5,838 nucleotides of DNA from Alphaproteobacteria bacterium (lineage in GTDB: Bacteria; Pseudomonadota; Alphaproteobacteria; Geminicoccales; Geminicoccaceae): assembly GCA_026984595.1 (NCBI GenBank), contig JALSRW010000010.1, positions 1 through 5,838 of the forward strand, written 5' to 3'. Under the pieces are notes generated by a model. That model saw only the letters and a program-made list of their open reading frames with translations, searched no databases and was not told the origin of the DNA. This document shows positions 3,856 to 5,838 of this stretch, in pieces. Within the stretch, counting starts at the first letter, position 1, and each line of letters opens with the position of its first letter. Both the position numbers and the translations under genes were made by a program.

Positions 3856-5838
3856 GAACCCGTCGAGGTCGGGCGCCGGGGGACGGAGGGGCGCAACGAG
3901 ATCCTGCTCGGCGCCTACGAGACCACTGCCGAGAAGTTCGGCGAAGCGGCTCCCGCAGGGCGTGCGTTCCTCACCGTCTACGGAGCCATCCGCCGGCTGG
4001 GCGAGGATCTTCCGCTCTATCTCGAACGTGCGGAAACCGCGTTCCGCCTCGAACTCGCGGATGGTTCCGCGATCCCGCTGCATCCGCTGACGGCCGACAG
4101 TCTCGATTCCTGGTGGGGCGAGACCGATGTCCTGCCCGGCGAAGAGCGGCCGTTCGAGCTCGTCTTCGAGATCCCGGCGGAGGCGAGCCCGCGCCATCTC
4201 GTCTTCGAGGCCGAGGATTCGCGTATCCTCGTGCCGTTCGGCGAGGAGGCGACAACGGTCGCCGCCGAGCCGGCGCGGGAGTCCACCGCCGAGCCGGTCG
4301 CAGAGCCTGCAACCGAGCCGGTCGCGGAGTCTGCAACCGCACCTGCCACCGAGCTCGCCGGCCGGGAGCAGACGGCAGCAGAAGAAGCACCACGGCCACA
4401 GGCACCGCCGCTGGTGCTCACCGGAGATGTGCCCGCGGTTCCGCCACTGCCCGCCGAGCCCCGCAACATCGTCACCAGCGAGGTGGCGCTGGCCGGGATC
4501 GAGGCCGCCGAAGGCCATGATGCGTTGCGCGACGGACGCAGCGGTGCGGATGCGCCGGTGACCCGCGTGGCGCTGGGATCGCCCCTCACCATCACCTTTT
4601 CCCGGCCCTGGAACATCGAACGGCTGCGCTTCCTGCTGCGGGCTCCCGAAGGCGGCGGCTACCGCTATCGTCTGGAAGTGAGCCCCGACGGCAAACTCTG
4701 GGAGCTGCTGGCCGAACGTGGGGGCGGCCTGTTCTCGGGAGTGCAGGAATTCCGCTTCCCGGCACGTCCCCTGCGCGCGGTGCGGCTGACCGCCACCGCC
4801 GCTTCCGATGGGATCCAGGCGCTGGAGGTCGAGGAGTTCGAGGCCTGGAGCCGCGACCATCTGCCTGCGCTCGAAGACAATCTCGCCTGGGGCGGCCACG
4901 GCGGGCGCGTCCTGGCCATGAAACCGGCGCCCGAAGATCTGAAGGCCGCCACATTTCCCCTGATCAACGGCGGCGAGGATCGCTGGAATTCGCCCGAGGG
5001 TGCGTCGGGTCCGGTCGAGCTGGTATTCGGTTTCATCGACAACCGCGCCTTTCTCGTCGATGCCGTGGCTCTGCGTCTGGCCGATGAGAAATCCGCACCG
5101 GGCAAGGTCGAGATCCTCACCTCGGTCGAGGGACCGGACCGGGGCTTCGAGAGCGTCGGCAGCTTCGCGATCGAGGCCACCGATCAGCAGGTGCTGCTGC
5201 CGTTCGCGCCGCGTCCCGCCCGTTTCGTCCGGCTGCGCCTGTCGCCGCGTGCCGGAGCAGCGAACTTCGCCTTGTCCGAGGTGATGATCTTCGAAGCGCG
5301 GGTGCCGGGCTACGAGCCGCGCCTGCCGAAGTTGATCGCGGTCGAGAGCGAAGAACCTCCGGCCGGCCGCAATATCGCACTCGCTGCCAACGGCGGCAGG
5401 CTGGTCGCCCATCCCGAGCTTTTCGACGGCAGCCCCGATCAGCTCAACAACGGCAGGACCAACTGGGAAGGGCCGGCGGTCGACACCGATCGCGCCGCCT
5501 TCCTGCTCCGCTTTCTGGGCGAGCGGCGGGCGCGCATCGACGAAGTGCGCCTGCATCTCGACGGCATCGACTGGCCCGGCCGGCTGACGGTGGAAGTGGG
5601 CGAGCAGCAGGAGGGGCCGTTCACCCTGGCCGCCCGGGTGCTCCTGCCGCCGACCTTCGACCAGTGGCGGGCGGTACGGTTCGCGCCCGTCGAGGGCCGC
5701 TATCTGCGCGTCCTCCTCGAACCCGCCCCCGAAGACGGCGGTCGCGAGGTGATCGACGAGATCGCGGTGCTGGAAGCCGAGGCGCCCGACTATCTCTCGA
5801 TCCTCGAGGTGCCGTACGAGGAGCAGTTGCCGCTGGGG
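3766..5838 (+). CDS. Secreted protein with three discoidin-like (F5/8 type C) modules (3' partial)
   Basis: ATG at 3766 opens a frame with no stop through the window end (691 codons). The start has a GAGG site at proper spacing and is followed directly by a signal peptide. After cleavage at about residue 30, residues 31-160 form an unrecognised beta-rich domain, with FELVFEIP and HLVFEAEDSRILVPFG as its final strands. This resembles small immunoglobulin-like exported domains, perhaps DUF4352-like. Residues 161-225 are a Glu/Pro/Ala/Thr linker with short repeats. Three beta-sandwich modules follow at about 233-361, 371-511 and 535-674. Such modules bind carbohydrate, lipid or protein at surfaces. 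No catalytic motif is seen. The protein should act outside the cytoplasm, as an adhesin, matrix component or partner of the upstream membrane protein, with which it is probably co-expressed. The partnership is inferred from gene order alone. Confidence 0.9.
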   Translation, partial: MNSRRFAPLVSRSRIVLCLLLLLLAPPARAEPVEVGRRGTEGRNEILLGAYETTAEKFGEAAPAGRAFLTVYGAIRRLGEDLPLYLERAETAFRLELADGSAIPLHPLTADSLDSWWGETDVLPGEERPFELVFEIPAEASPRHLVFEAEDSRILVPFGEEATTVAAEPARESTAEPVAEPATEPVAESATAPATELAGREQTAAEEAPRPQAPPLVLTGDVPAVPPLPAEPRNIVTSEVALAGIEAAEGHDALRDGRSGADAPVTRVALGSPLTITFSRPWNIERLRFLLRAPEGGGYRYRLEVSPDGKLWELLAERGGGLFSGVQEFRFPARPLRAVRLTATAASDGIQALEVEEFEAWSRDHLPALEDNLAWGGHGGRVLAMKPAPEDLKAATFPLINGGEDRWNSPEGASGPVELVFGFIDNRAFLVDAVALRLADEKSAPGKVEILTSVEGPDRGFESVGSFAIEATDQQVLLPFAPRPARFVRLRLSPRAGAANFALSEVMIFEARVPGYEPRLPKLIAVESEEPPAGRNIALAANGGRLVAHPELFDGSPDQLNNGRTNWEGPAVDTDRAAFLLRFLGERRARIDEVRLHLDGIDWPGRLTVEVGEQQEGPFTLAARVLLPPTFDQWRAVRFAPVEGRYLRVLLEPAPEDGGREVIDEIAVLEAEAPDYLSILEVPYEEQLPLG
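4267..4338 (+). repeat. 24-nt tandem repeat in the linker of the discoidin-domain protein
   Basis: Bases 4291-4314 and 4315-4338 are adjacent 24-nt copies that differ at two positions, encoding EPVAEPAT and EPVAESAT. A more diverged copy, EPARESTA, precedes them at 4267-4290. The units sit in the Ala/Pro/Glu/Thr-rich spacer between the N-terminal domain and the first discoidin module, and probably expand or contract as a flexible stalk. Confidence 0.7.
4462..4848 (+). other. Discoidin-like module 1
   Basis: Residues about 233-361 begin RNIVTSEVALAG. They contain the strand pattern SPLTITFSRPWNIERLRFLL, then RYRLEVSPDGKLWELL and RAVRLTATA, and end at a LEVEEFEAW strand. The succession of 'difference from expected by chance' strands, a 'xVSxDGxxWxxL' strand and a final 'xLxExE' strand is typical of galactose-binding-like F5/8 type C folds. 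The N-terminal loop region is shorter than in modules 2 and 3. Confidence 0.65.
4876..5298 (+). other. Discoidin-like module 2
   Basis: Residues about 371-511 open with DNLAWGGHGGRV. A loop LINGGEDRWNSPEG matches the 'L.DG....W.s' signature, and strands PVELVFGF, AVALRLAD, KVEILTS, ARFVRLRLSP and ALSEVMIFEA follow. This is the most canonical of the three modules. The ligand cannot be read from the sequence. Confidence 0.75.
5368..5787 (+). other. Discoidin-like module 3
   Basis: Residues about 535-674 open with RNIALAANGGRLVAHPELFD. A loop DGSPDQLNNGRTNWEGP carries the Asp...Trp signature, and strands AAFLLRFLG, IDEVRLHLDG, RLTVEVGE, GRYLRVLLEP and IDEIAVLEAEAP follow. It is separated from module 2 by a short Pro/Glu-containing spacer. 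The protein continues past residue 674 to the window end, so more modules may follow. Confidence 0.72.

Noticed and set aside
2245..5556. Very long open frame (1103 codons) on the minus strand
   Set aside because: It is in codon register with the two plus-strand genes and runs across both of them. In GC-rich genes the sense codons TTA, CTA and TCA are rare, so this antisense frame stays open by chance. Its product is His/Arg/Gln/Gly-rich with no recognisable domain.

Overview
The window is a GC-rich (estimated by eye at roughly two-thirds G+C or more), almost wholly coding stretch of a bacterial chromosome. Two large genes run on the plus strand in the same reading frame, and both are cut by the window edges. 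Third codon positions are strongly G/C biased and there is a Sec-type signal peptide. This fits a high-GC bacterium such as a proteobacterium or myxobacterium-like lineage, but nothing here fixes the taxon.

Region 1 (1-3756): the 3' 1251 codons of a multidomain membrane protein. In order it has (i) a transglutaminase-like domain whose catalytic Cys position appears to be Ala, (ii) about 400 residues of unrecognised beta-rich then alpha-helical sequence, (iii) two closely spaced hydrophobic segments followed by a Gly/Ala-rich stretch, (iv) a long low-complexity linker with a 14-residue period, and (v) a C-terminal domain that carries the signature residues of the edema factor/CyaA/ExoY class of purine nucleotidyl cyclase toxins. 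Domain v is the main discovery. The two-metal Asp pair, the two catalytic Lys, the Arg before VNPH, and the HGxE...N motif are all present at near-expected spacing. The His of EF/CyaA is replaced by Lys, and the activator-binding 'switch A' interval is short. The annotated 3' end looks frameshifted: the last 21 codons are 10/21 Arg, while the neighbouring frame looks natural and ends in an ATGA overlap with the next gene.

Region 2 (3766-5838, continuing past the window): a secreted protein with a clear signal peptide, an unrecognised N-terminal beta domain, an Ala/Pro/Glu/Thr-rich linker with 8-residue repeats, and three successive discoidin-like (F5/8 type C) beta-sandwich modules.

The genes are 9 bp apart, with a GAGG ribosome site overlapping the first stop codon, so they are probably co-transcribed and translationally coupled. 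The best reading is an envelope-associated toxin/effector-like protein paired with an exported adhesin or carbohydrate-binding partner. No immunity gene or cyclic nucleotide phosphodiesterase is visible in the window. No RNA genes, mobile elements, CRISPR arrays or non-coding gaps over 300 bases are present.
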